A stretch of DNA of 64,000 nt, taken from Medicago truncatula (Eukaryota > Streptophyta > Magnoliopsida > Fabales > Fabaceae). The stretch spans positions 2,366,001-2,430,000 of the forward strand of contig NC_053043.1 in assembly GCF_003473485.1 (NCBI RefSeq). The letters are read 5' to 3'. Below the pieces are notes generated by a model, which was given only the letters and a program-made list of their open reading frames with translations, had not been told where the DNA came from and made no database searches. A program made the translations under genes and the position numbers. Numbering within the stretch: position 1 is the stretch's first letter; every line of letters begins with the position of its first letter. Shown piece after piece: positions 35,105 through 50,715 of this stretch.

Positions 35105-36150
35105 ATCAGTGGCAAGGGTTTGATTTTTGTAAACTTTACTCAAAAGGAATTGTAGAGGGGATTCTCGTCTTGCCTTTGATATATAGTAAACGTCATAGTT
35201 AACACACTTGTACAAAATGCCGAGTAATGAGAAAGTTTTTTTATTTGTCCATTTGCTTCTGATTCTGATAAATTGTAATATTTTTCAACTATTCAGAGTT
35301 ACTATGGTCAAACAATTATTAACTTAAAATGTAGAATTTTATGTTATCAATATTTAGTTATAACTTCATGAGTTTAACTGTATTCTTAGTTTCTGAATGC
35401 AAGATTTTGTTTCTTTTCAATCAAATAGTTTAGCTCAAGTGATTTCTTTCATAAAGAACAGGAAGATAGCGACGGTTTGGTTGAATCCTTGCCACAAAAT
35501 ATTTGCCCTCTCAACATCGGGTTGTAACAGTGAGTAGTCGCTTTGTAGCAATCGCAAGAGTAGAATTCATTGCATTTTCTCATCAGGTTGGCAACTGTAT
35601 CTGGAGCAGCAAGTGCCAACCCCTTAACTAAAGGTCTTCAGTGTTTTTTGCATTTAATTTAAGACATCGTCCCTAGTCATTTCATGCTTGCTTTCCTATC
35701 CGGCAGGTATATTACCAAGTCCAGAGAACCACATATCTAGAAACCAGAAACATCTTTCTGTATGACTATGAACCCCTGCAGTTAGCAAAGCAAAAACTAA
35801 GCTCCATCATCAATTTATAATATCAGTCATTCCTGGCCTCTTGAAAGTTAAATTAGTGGACCATTTATAAATAACAACAATACTACCAAGGAGTTGGACC
35901 TATTATCATGTATTTAATCTAGTTTCTTTTTTACAGAACGTACGTAATCTAGTTAGTATTCAATTGCTGCTATAATGTAACAAAAGGGAGTTAATATCAT
36001 CAGCTAATAAAGGACCTAAGCTAGTTTCGTGAACATAAAGAGTGATATGTAAGGTGGACTCTAAAGATTGTTGTTGACTGATCTGATAAAGAAGGATAAT
36101 TACTCTTTTCCTTCTCTTCAAATGTTACTTGATCTCAATAGGACAGATTG
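35105..36150. other. TIN1 3' region and spacer
   Basis: TIN1 3' UTR first. About 35449-35640 holds a minus-strand open stretch without ATG (GLALAAPDTVANLMRKCNEF, then a Cys-rich tail) that may be an old exon remnant; no family was recognised. The rest has no features. Confidence 0.45.
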
Positions 36151-36277
36151 GCATGCATAGATCAACTAAATTGTTTACCAAAAAAATAAGGAAAAGGTTA
36201 ACGAGTGCTCCGGGCATGCTTAGATCAACTAAATTGTTTACGAAAAAAATAAGGGAAAGGTTAACGAGTGCCTCCGG
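36151..36277 (+). repeat. 63-bp tandem duplication
   Basis: Two units starting GCATGCATAGATCAACTAAA (36151) and GCATGCTTAGATCAACTAAA (36214). Each ends in the 'aaggttaacgagtgc' terminus of the following MITE, so a MITE end was duplicated together with its flank. Confidence 0.85.
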
Positions 36278-36418
36278 GGCACTCTTTAAGACCTTTATAT
36301 AGTAACTTTGTATGAAAACATGTGAAATCAATGTCTTGAGAATCAAAATATTTGACTTTTTTATAAATTAATTTCTTCTTTTAGAATCCTTAAAGAATGC
36401 TCCGGAGCACTCGTTAAC
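36260..36418. mobile_element. short MITE with GTTAACGAGTGC termini
   Basis: Left GTTAACGAGTGCCTCCGGGG; right end complementary (CCGGAGCACTCGTTAAC). About 160 bp, AT-rich core 'gaatcaaaatatttgacttt'. A second copy is at 45301-45425. Confidence 0.7.
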
Positions 36419-37135
36419 AAGATCTAAAAAATAAACGCAATGTAAATAGTACCCAATTTTCTCTTATTTAATATAATATAATCTTTCTTTTTGTGAAATC
36501 CATGTCTCCCATCATCATGCTTTGATCAACCGAAACTCCCACAAAAACATTGTGTGATTAAATACCTCACTCTCAAGGACAGCTGAATGAAGTATTTTTC
36601 CACCTTGTTTAACTGTGTTAGCTTTGATTTTGACCATTTGAGTTACCGATGCCTAAAATTCCACTATGTGTATGGTAAAGAGCACCTTTTTTTTTTTTAC
36701 TTGTTACATAAGTTATGGAGGCAAGATGAATAGGTAAAACACTCCAAGTAGTTGCCCTAGAAATGGGGCACATGACTATGTTGCCGGTTGGGATATGTTT
36801 GTTAATCGAAGGATGATGGTCAAAGTGAATTTTACAAAAATAGCGTGGAAGGTTATATCTGAAATAAGATAAGAGTGTTGGAGCATGATATTGTGGCGAT
36901 GATGTTAGGCATAATCGATGGACACATATGTAGAGCAATATCTTGAGAATAGTGATGGTGGTACCGAAACATCGTAGTGGTAGTTTAATCAACAATTTGC
37001 AGAGCCGTATCTGAGGCAGGGCGAAGAGGGCGACCGCTCTAAGCTCCAAAAAATAAGTACGAAATTTGGGCCCCCAATTTTTTTTAGGGGTCTATTAGGC
37101 CCTAAAAAAAGTTGCTTAGTTTTTTTGTAGCAAGT
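36419..37135. other. intergenic, no gene recognised
   Basis: A long minus-strand open frame (36618-37049) is His/Ser/Leu-rich without a recognisable domain and is not called. The sequence 'gccgtatctgaggcagggcg' near 37003 looks like the end of a dispersed repeat. Confidence 0.4.
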
Positions 37136-37144
37136 TTGATGTTT

Positions 37145-37288
37145 GAGAATTGCTCTTCTCCCATATGTTTTTGCTCATTCCCGTGCTACGAGAGGCAACT
37201 CATGTTGAAAATACACCTACGTATGTTAACTCACCTTCAGTTTTTTTTATGGGAATGGGCAATTATAAATGTGAGAAGAGTAATTCTC
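37145..37288. mobile_element. 144-bp MULE-like MITE
   Basis: Inverted ends GAGAATTGCTCTTCTCCCA and the complement of GTGAGAAGAGTAATTCTC. A perfect 9-bp target duplication TTGATGTTT is at 37136-37144 and 37289-37297. Noncoding. Confidence 0.85.
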
Positions 37289-37293
37289 TTGAT

Positions 37294-37298
<5 letters not shown>

Positions 37299-37330
<32 letters not shown>
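37299..37330. repeat. (TA)n microsatellite
   Basis: About 15 TA units immediately after the 37145-37288 MITE. Confidence 0.95.
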
Positions 37331-37332
<2 letters not shown>

Positions 37333-38184
37333 TTAGGTTATGACCCCAATTGTAGGTTCCCACTAGGCCACCAAAATCAGAGAAATGGTCCTGACCATTT
37401 GGATGCATTTGATTTGCTAAATAGCAACTACTGAATATAACAATACAAAGCAGAAAAACACAACACAAAACAAAACAAAACTAACGCATAACAAAATTTT
37501 ATGATATTGAATAATTTTTGGAGGACAAAAAACTATTATTGTATTTTAGACAACATATGCATGAGATAAAAAGTTGTGCTGTGCTTTAGCGAGGGACACA
37601 AAATTTCAGTTTTTGTCTTTCTCATGCTTCAAATTTGTCCTGCCCTGAAATAGTTTTACAAATTAAACAATATACAACTAAAATGTCTTTTCTTTCATTT
37701 TTTAATTGATCAAACGCACGCTTAATATATCGATAAGTTTTCTATTGTAGTATGCCTTTACGTGGCCCATTGGTATATCTAGTATTCTACCATTAACGTG
37801 TGCTACAGTTGCTTGTTACTTTTTTTTTTTTTTTTTTGAAGGAATAGTTGCTTGTTGCTTGTTAGTGTATTCAAGCACATGGTCCAAAGTGGAGCATATG
37901 ACTATAGGAAGAAAAGGTGACATCATTACTTCGTTAATTAGGCAATGAATAGTTTGTATATTAGATAAACGTATCATTCATTGTTTTGCATTTTCTTCTT
38001 CAATAGTAACGTTCATCTAACCCGAGCATGAAATTTTGCAATCAAATATTCCAGAACACTTTGCAGACCATGATAACAAAAGTTGATTTTGGAGAATAAG
38101 TTAAGATTTTCGATAGAATTCTATTATTTTATTAGAAAAAATTCACATTTTAAATTGAGGGTCTTGTTAACAAGTATTTTAAAA

Positions 38185-38312
38185 CATTTTTTTTTTGTCA
38201 AAAAGTCTATTGGTTAGAATTCACCTTTTTCAAGGTGAATAAGTGGGACATCTGATGTTCGAACCCCGACCCTGCATATAACAATACATGTCCCTACCAA
38301 CTAAAATAAAAT
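38185..38312 (+). mobile_element. worn SINE-like sequence (tentative)
   Basis: A possible A-box region ('tctattggttagaattcacc') is followed by a B-box (GATGTTCGAACCCC) and 'atacatgtccctaccaacta', a tail often seen in legume dispersed repeats. No target duplication was identified. Confidence 0.4.
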
Positions 38313-38402
38313 TGTCTTGAAAATACAAGTCAAGTACATATAAAAGTCATAACTACACAATTTCTAATGTGAAATTTACTGCTTTTGGATGTTTAAACAA
38401 TA

Positions 38403-38790
38403 GGCTTAAATATGGAAATGGTCACTGCAAATATCTGGCGTTTTGATTTTAGTCCCTATAAAAATATTTTTTTGGTTTTAGTCCCTGCAAATATAGAATA
38501 TTTGGTTTTAGTCCTTGGTATTTTATTTTAGTCCTTGTAAAATCATTTCATATTGAAATTGATCTCTATAATATTCATTTTAGCCCTCATTTTGAGGGAC
38601 TAAAATCAAATATTCTACATATTACAAGGACCAAATCCAATATGAATCAATTTTACAAGGACTTAAACAAAATATCAAGGACCAAAATCAAATTTTTTAT
38701 ATTTGCAGGGATTAAAACAAAAAAAATATTTTTACAGGGACTAAAACCAAAATGTCAGATATTTGCAGGGACTATTTTCATATTTAAGCC
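38403..38790. mobile_element. 388-bp MULE-like MITE with long inverted repeat
   Basis: Termini GGCTTAAATATGGAAATGG and the complement of GGCTTAAATATGAAAATAG. A perfect 10-bp target duplication TTAAACAATA is at 38393-38402 and 38791-38800. Its arms carry the 'ttttagtccctgcaaatata' words that also occur in the Pack-MULE arms (54508-55733), so the two belong to one terminal family. Noncoding. Confidence 0.85.
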
Positions 38791-38829
38791 TTAAACAATA
38801 TCTTAAAGACATTTGTTGACATTTTTCTT

Positions 38830-39030
38830 AAATTTATTAAATAACCGATGTATTTGACCTATAATATAAAGACGGAGGAAAATACATGTCAATACTATAA
38901 CAACAAAACTCACATTTTAAATTTATTAGATAAACAATGTACCTGACCTAATGTAAAATATAGGAAAAATTCACATTTAAAAATTTCAGATAACTAATGT
39001 ATTTGACTTATAATATAAAGACTGAAAAAA
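38830..39030 (+). repeat. diverged tandem repeat, about 3 units
   Basis: Imperfect units around 'gtatttgacctataatataa' (38850), 'gtacctgacctaatgtaaaa' (38939) and 'gtatttgacttataatataa' (39000), each preceded by 'cacattt(t)aaa'. Confidence 0.6.
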
Positions 39031-39033
39031 GTA

Positions 39034-39210
39034 CTTCCTTTGTATTTTTTTACATTTCTTAAGAAAAGTTGTTAGTGTAATTAATGTGTCTATTTTGCTT
39101 GTATATTTAAGGAAAAAAATAATAAATGCATCTAATAAATTTTTTTGACAAATGATCTATATTTAAGAATAAATTTTTAGTCAAATAAATGCTTTAAGGG
39201 ACAGAGGGAG
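39034..39210. mobile_element. Stowaway MITE (Tc1/mariner type)
   Basis: Ends CTTCCTTTGTATTTTTTTAC and the complement of CTCCCTCTGTCCCTTAAAGC, matching the Stowaway CTCCCTCCG terminus. A TA dinucleotide is duplicated on both sides (39032-39033, 39211-39212). 177 bp, noncoding. Confidence 0.85.
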
Positions 39211-39212
39211 TA

Positions 39213-40685
39213 CATATTAACACGCCAATCTTCCTTAGAAAAAACACAGCAGTCTAAAATATAAACAAAATTTCAGCATAGGTAATTTCAAATATAGTAC
39301 AATTTTAATTACCTTGAAGAACTTTCAAAAGAAAATACTACATACTGTAATAAAATCCTCCTGTAAAATAATGTCGGTTTTAAAGGAGTAATTGATGAAT
39401 TAATGATGGATCCAATAATGGACCCAAAAGTTCAGAAGCAGGTAAAGGGGGCATTAAAGTCAACTTTTACGGTCACAGCCCCCAAAGCTGAAATTGAGAC
39501 ACATTGAATCTTGTCTTATACTGCCCACTAATCTCTATGGTTAATGGGGTACATAGAAAATTCGCTAATAAGAGACCATTCTGGTACATACAATTGGCTC
39601 ATCATTCCAATCAAGTCTTTCAGTCTTTGTATCCAACTTGAACTTGAAACCCTTTGACTCAATACTTTGCTAAGTTACTTTGCAATGATTTTACTCCATT
39701 GTTCATATTAGTTGCCTTCTGGTATATATTTTACAATTACTTTCTTATCTAATACTCAAATAATGTAGCAGTGGAAGGATGATACAAATCCACGCACGAT
39801 ATATATTGTTTCTCTCAACAACCAATTAGTCCTCTTACCCATACATAAACTAATCATGCCCATGCACGAGTACAGTTTTATAAGCACAAATTAATAAAAA
39901 ACGGGTCTTGCTAGTCACTGCTCTAAGGGTACTGATTAAGGATTCCATTAATAAAAACTTTGTCTTGGAGATATAAATCTTTACTTTTTTCTTGACAATG
40001 ATTACACCACTTTTTAATACAAAATTACTTATTTTAGTACTTTAACCATCGCCTCAAGAACAATGGTTAGTATTTCCCATAAAAAATATTTTAGATAAGT
40101 GAAAACAATAATAAAATTTGAGTTTATACCGAGGACAAAGTTGTAGTTACCATATATAGTTTATAATCTTAATTTTTTTCATTCTAGTCATTCTTTTTAA
40201 ATTAAGAATTCATCTGTTATGGACTTACGGTGAGCTTAACTCAATTGCAAGTTCCAACGCCATACTAAACACATGTTAAGTTGTTTGACAAAATCATATT
40301 TATAATCTGTATAATGACTGACCGTCGTCTACATGATCATAACTTAGTTGACAGCGAGCAACGTTGTAATATGTATGAATCGGGATTCAAACACCAAATT
40401 TTTCAATTATTAGAAAAGAAGTTGGCCTATTTAACTCGTGCCTAGCAATTAGCACATGAATGAATAGCTGAAAGCAATGAAGCACCGCCCAATCATGTTT
40501 GAAGCATTTGACTCCGACACTCTATTCATGTTTGCGTGTCTAGCTTTTTTTTTCTGCATGCATGTTACTAATAGTCTAATACTATACTTTTCTTTGTCTG
40601 AAACCAAACCTTAAATTTCAACTCAAAACCCACCCATTTCCACCCACTTTCCTCACTCTTATTATCCTACTCATCAAACACTAAC
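39213..40685. other. upstream region of the receptor kinase gene
   Basis: No gene or clear transposon. The last 150 bp are pyrimidine-rich (CCCACCCATTTCCACCCACT at about 40629), consistent with a 5' UTR leading to the ATG at 40686. Confidence 0.5.
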
Positions 40686-43600
40686 ATGCCAACAACTCAA
40701 CCACCCTCCACCGCCGTCATGTTCACCGGAGCTCTTTTCCGTCACTGGTCACAACCCATTTTTCTCACCACTCTGTTTTTCCTCTGTTTCATTACACACT
40801 CACATTCAAATGAGCTTCAATATCTTATGAACTTCAAATCCTCAATACAAACTTCTCTTCCAAACATTTTCACTTCATGGAACACATCAACTTCTCCTTG
40901 CAACTTCACCGGAGTTTTATGTAATTCCGAAGGTTTTGTTACACAAATCAACCTTGCTAACAAGAATCTTGTAGGAACTCTTCCTTTTGATTCCATTTGC
41001 AAGATGAAATATCTTGAGAAAATCTCTTTAGAGTCTAACTTTTTGCATGGAAGCATCAATGAGAAGTTGAAAAATTGTACAAACTTGAAGTATTTGGATT
41101 TAGGTGGAAATTCATTCAATGGAACAGTACCTGAATTTTCATCTTTGAGTAAGTTGGAATATTTGAATCTAAATTTAAGTGGAGTTTCTGGCAAATTTCC
41201 ATGGAAATCATTGGAAAATCTTACAAGTCTAACATTTTTAAGCCTTGGTGATAATATATTTGAAAAAAGCTCTTTCCCTTTGGAGATTCTTAAGCTTGAA
41301 AAATTGTATTGGCTTTACCTAACTAATTGCAGCATCTTTGGTGAAATTCCAGTTGGTATTGGAAATCTCACTCAGCTTCAGCATCTTGAGCTTTCTGACA
41401 ACAATTTATCAGGTGAAATCCCACATGATATTGGAAAGCTTAAGAATCTAAGACAGCTTGAGATATATGATAACTATTTGAGTGGAAAATTTCCATTTAG
41501 ATTTGGTAACCTTACCAATCTTGTTCAATTTGATGCTTCTAATAATCATCTTGAAGGTGATCTTTCTGAGCTAAAGTCATTGGAAAATCTTCAATCTCTT
41601 CAGCTTTTTCAGAACAAATTCTCAGGAGAAATTCCACAAGAGTTTGGAGATTTTAAGAATCTTACAGAACTTTCTCTTTATGATAACAAACTCACTGGTT
41701 TTCTTCCACAAAAGCTTGGTTCTTGGGTAGGAATGCTATTCATAGATGTTTCAGATAATTCACTTTCTGGTCCTATACCACCTGACATGTGCAAGAACAA
41801 TCAGATTACTGATATAGCACTGTTGAATAACAGTTTCACAGGAAGCATACCAGAAAGCTATGCAAATTGCACAGCTTTGGTACGTTTCAGATTAACTAAG
41901 AATTCACTTTCAGGTATTGTTCCTAGAGGTATATGGGGGCTACCAAATTTGGAACTTTTTGATCTTGGAAGGAACAAATTTGAAGGTTCAATTTCATCTG
42001 ATATTGGAAAAGCTAAATCTCTAGCTCAACTGTTTTTATCTGATAATCAATTCTCAGGTGAGTTACCAATGGAAATCTCAGAAGCTAGTTCTTTGGTTTC
42101 AATTCAGTTAAGTTCGAATAGAATTTCCGGTCACATACCGGAAACTATAGGCAAATTGAAGAAACTAACTAGTCTTACTTTGAATAACAACAATGTTTCT
42201 GGTATTCTACCTGATTCTATTGGTTCTTGTGTTTCTCTTAATGAAGTAAACTTAGCTGAAAATTCTATTTCTGGTGTAATTCCAACTAGTATTGGTTCTT
42301 TGCCTACCCTTAATTCATTGAACTTGTCTTCAAACAAGTTTTCTGGTGAGATTCCATCAAGTTTATCGTCTCTAAAACTCAGCCTTCTAGATTTATCAAA
42401 CAATCAGTTTTTTGGTTCCATACCAGACTCACTTGCTATTTCAGCTTTTAAAGATGGTTTCATGGGAAATCCTGGCTTATGCAGCCAGATTTTGAAGAAT
42501 TTCCAACCATGTTCATTGGAATCTGGTAGCTCGAGGCGAGTTCGAAACCTTGTATTCTTTTTCATTGCTGGTTTAATGGTTATGCTTGTTTCATTAGCAT
42601 TTTTCATCATCATGAGACTAAAGCAGAATAACAAGTTTGAGAAGCAAGTTCTTAAGACTAATTCTTGGAATTTCAAGCAATACCATGTGCTAAACATCAA
42701 TGAGAATGAAATTATTGATGGAATCAAAGCTGAGAATGTGATTGGAAAAGGAGGGTCAGGGAATGTTTACAAAGTTGAGCTTAAAAGTGGTGAAGTATTC
42801 GCAGTCAAACACATATGGACTTCAAATCCAAGAAATGATCATTACAGAAGCAGTTCAGCAATGCTAAAAAGGAGTTCAAATTCACCCGAGTTTGATGCTG
42901 AGGTGGCAGCTCTAAGCTCTATAAGGCATGTGAATGTGGTGAAGCTATACTGTAGTATCACAAGTGAAGATAGTAGTTTGCTTGTGTATGAGTTTTTACC
43001 AAATGGTAGTTTGTGGGAAAGGTTGCATACATGTAACAAAACTCAGATGGTGTGGGAGGTTAGGTATGATATTGCACTTGGTGCAGCTAGAGGATTGGAG
43101 TACTTGCATCATGGTTGTGATAGACCTGTTATGCATAGAGATGTTAAATCAAGTAACATATTGCTTGATGAGGAATGGAAGCCAAGGATTGCTGATTTTG
43201 GACTTGCTAAGATTGTGCAAGGAGGTGGAAATTGGACTCATGTCATTGCTGGAACACTTGGCTACATGGCTCCTGGTAAGCATTAGTTCAGATAAACACC
43301 TTAATTAAATGTTTATGGCATAAACAATTATCATATAAGTGCTTATGTATAAGTTGTTTCTATAACAAAGATAATGTTAATATTTTTGGCTATTATACAT
43401 GAAAGTTAACCATGTTAATATTTTATTATGACAGAGTATGCCTACACATGTAAGGTGACAGAAAAGAGTGATGTATACAGCTTTGGAGTAGTACTGATGG
43501 AGTTGGTAACAGGGAAGAGACCTGTGGAGCCAGAGTTTGGAGAGAATAAGGATATTGTAAGTTGGGTATGTAGCAACATTAGGAGCAAAGAAAGTGCACT

Positions 43601-43784
43601 TGAATTGGTAGATTCTACCATTGCAAAGCATTTCAAAGAAGATGCCATTAAGGTGTTGAGAATTGCGACGTTGTGCACGGCGAAAGCTCCATCTTCAAGA
43701 CCATCAATGAGAACGTTGGTTCAAATGCTTGAAGAGGCAGAACCATGTGCTCCATCAAAAGTTATTGTTACCATAGATGGTTAA
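40686..43784 (+). CDS. LRR receptor-like kinase, LRR-XI, RLK7/HAIKU2 type
   Basis: Two exons, 40686-43275 and 43435-43784, joined at APE; 979 residues. A signal peptide (hydrophobic FLTTLFFLCFITHSHS, about 26-41) precedes the LRR N-cap with W-x-x-x-x-x-x-C (SWNTSTSPCNFTGVLC). About 20 LRRs follow (GEIPxxIGxLxxLxxLxLxxNxLSG pattern), then one transmembrane helix at about 621-645 (FFFIAGLMVMLVSLAFFIIM). The kinase has glycine loop IGKGGSGNVYKV, Lys in FAVKHIW, HRDVKSSN, IADFGLAKI and APEYAYTCKVTEKSDVYSFG, an active RD-type kinase. The intron position inside the APE motif is conserved in this subfamily. In Arabidopsis HAIKU2 controls endosperm and seed size, and RLK7 perceives PIP peptides in stress and defence. 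By eye, features such as RQLEIY and LGSW lean to HAIKU2, but orthology is not settled. An alternative start is the internal Met12. Confidence 0.95.
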
Positions 43785-44113
43785 ACCTTTTCCAGCAAGA
43801 GTTTTCTATCAGCTGCACACTGCACTCATTTTTCCTCTATGATATAAGCTAAGCAAGACATACCGTGAGGGAGTGAAAGGGTGATAAATAGTTAATAGTA
43901 AATACTAGTATAAATGTGTATGCATAAGGTGCAACACAAGTATTTTTTAGGAGGCCATCCATCGTAGTAAACACACTAGTTTTTTAGTGCGATCATACCA
44001 ACAATAATGTATCGAATTTGATCAGAACTCCACAAGTAAACACGTATGGACAAGAGTAGCACTAAGATGTGACCATGTGGAAAGTCCTAGTGTTGCCTGT
44101 TAGAGACTTTAGT

Positions 44114-44151
<38 letters not shown>

Positions 44152-45300
44152 TCTTATTTGGCATTCGACATGATCTTATCTTGTATATATAGTAGTCTTA
44201 TTTATCTTTATCTATGGTAAAATTTTCTTATGTCTTCTCCATTGAGCAAGCTCTAACTGCAACATCTTGAGTTCATCAAACAAACTATTAACATGATCAA
44301 TACTAAGGAGATTTTTGTCCTTCGTCTCATCGCTTTATAAAAGGCCATCAACGACTTCTTAGATGCTCTATAGTTTTTCAATACAAAATATCAAATGGAT
44401 GAAGAATTTTTTGAACCATACCAAACAATAATAAATGAAATGGTTCACACACAAATACTCCTACCTAATAAGACATGTTACATGTGACCAACTTCCTCTG
44501 TAACATGTAACATTCTACACGGGACCATCAATTTTGTCAATGGTCAAATAAAAGCGACCCTAAAATTCAAGTCTTAAGATAAGATAAATAAAAAATATAT
44601 TTAATATAGAAGTTGAGAAGTATATGATCTTATGATGGTTATCATGTAGATGTAGGAACTCAACTCGGATTATGTAATTTTGGAGTTAGATTCAAAGTTG
44701 GTGATTGTATCGGTCATATGACTATGGACGAAGTTGAATTTGAAGCATTCTCGAATTTAGTAGGTTACTTTGGCCCCGTTTGGTTTGAGCTTATTTTAAA
44801 CTTATGAAAAATAATTTATGTAAATAAATAAATTTTTATTTTAATCTATAAGTTCTGACTAACAAAAATTGTATTTTCATAACCCATTTTTTCATAAACT
44901 ACCTTAAAAACTTATAAACAATACATAAAAATATATTTATTTGCATAAGCTGTTTTATATAAGCTCTAAAATAAGCTAATCCAAACGAGCCCTTTGTCTT
45001 GTTTTAATTCTCATGTGAATTTCACATAGAGACAAACCAACATAGTTGTTCATAACTTAACAAATGCAATCTCTAATAATGCTTGTTTAAAAGGTTTTCA
45101 TTCATTTGTTAGTCACTTTTACAAAAAAGGCTAAAGTTGGGGATCAAAAGTGTTATTTTAAAAGTTGATGGAAGAAAATTGCTAACTTAAAAAAGTTGAG
45201 GGACCAAAATGCAATCTAACCAACTCATAAACACATTTGAAAATTGAAAGGAAGAAAGAATAAAGAGGTATGATAAAAAAAAATAAAAATAAAGGAAAAT
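43785..45300. other. spacer between receptor kinase and aminopeptidase genes
   Basis: Holds the receptor kinase 3' UTR, a (TA)n run at about 44118-44148, and a MITE at 44772-44992 listed separately. Nothing coding. Confidence 0.5.
44772..44992. mobile_element. MITE with GGCCCCGTTTGG termini
   Basis: Left GGCCCCGTTTGGTTTGAGCT; right complement GGGCTCGTTTGGATTAGCTT, both continuing TATTTTA. Flanked by TTT on both sides (possible 3-bp duplication). Its interior has CATAAGC/GCTTAT words like the 'CTTAT' MITEs. 221 bp. Confidence 0.65.
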
Positions 45301-45425
45301 GTTAACTAGTGTCTCTAGGGTTAAGATCTTTAAATGATAACTATATGTGAATCAAAATCTTTGATTTTTTTATAAAATTATTTTTCTTTTAGAATATTTA
45401 AAGAGTGCTCCGAGCACTCATTAAC
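45301..45425. mobile_element. short MITE with GTTAACNAGTG termini, second copy
   Basis: Left GTTAACTAGTGTCTC; right end AGTGCTCCGAGCACTCATTAAC. The core 'gaatcaaaatctttgatttt' matches the copy at 36260-36418. It lies about 90 bp upstream of the aminopeptidase start codon. Confidence 0.65.
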
Positions 45426-45515
45426 AATACCCAAAAATAAAAAATTTACAAAGATAACCAGTACAAACATGTGAAATTTACGTAGGCACTACCAAAAAGA
45501 CGTTAATAACAGAGA

Positions 45516-49862
<4,347 letters not shown>

Positions 49863-50715
49863 AGTGACTGGACAACCAAGTAAAAAAAGTGCAGTTGGTT
49901 GGAGACTAATCAGATTCATCCTTATGTCTGCAAGGAAATAAATTGTGATGCCCATGTTTTGCAAAAGTTGCCTTCATCATTGTCACAACAGAAATGCACA
50001 AGAATTTTAATGCTTGTGATCCCAGCTTTGTGCTGGTGGTTTGGGTCATTCATGACTTCGAGTTTGAATGATTGTATTGAAATAGACTAAGCGTAAAAAT
50101 TACTCTTTGATGTATAGGCAGCCAAATTACATGTATTTTTTGCACAATTACAAACTTGTATATGAATCATCAATCTGACACATCATTACACAACTCAAAA
50201 CTGAAGCTAATAGCAGTATTAAAAAAAAAGTCATCTATCTCGCAGGTTACAAACTTACAACAAACACATCATTTTCTTCAATTTACCAAAACCGCACTCA
50301 ACAAAGTTCAATGATTGCTAAAGTTTGCCTTCATCAATACACAAGAATTTCAATGCTTGCGATCCCCAGCTTTGTGATGGTGGTTTGGATCATTCATACA
50401 CAAGAATTTACTAATAAAATTGTATTGAAATCAACTAAGCTTAAAAAATTACTCTTTGATTGAAATAGAAGGCCACCAAATTAAATGTTTTTGTTTTTTT
50501 GCACAATTACAGAACTTGTTATTATCATTACAAAATACAAACATAATCGTATATGAATGAAGCTAATACAGAATAGCAGTATAAAAAAAAATCATCTATC
50601 TAGAGGTTACAACAACAAACACATCGTTTTCTTCAATTTACGAAAAGCACTCAACAAAATTCAATGATCATATTGAACAACACCCTCCGTTCACCAAGCT
50701 CTACTATGTTCATCT
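49863..50715. other. 3' regions of two convergent genes, with a local duplication
   Basis: Between the aminopeptidase stop and the minus-strand TPX2-like stop. The stretch at about 49955-50290 is repeated in altered form at about 50315-50640 (shared words 'aatgcttgtgatcccagctt' / 'aatgcttgcgatccccagct', 'tcatctatct', 'aacaaacacatc'). So the aminopeptidase 3' UTR is partly duplicated in tandem, with a period of about 360 bp. Confidence 0.7.

Noticed and set aside
36618-37049. 143-codon minus-strand frame
   Set aside because: His/Leu/Ser-rich without a domain, overlaps repeat-like sequence; chance frame most likely.
44772-44992. hAT element by its CTTAT words
   Set aside because: No 8-bp target duplication; flanks support at most a 3-bp TTT, so only 'MITE' is stated.
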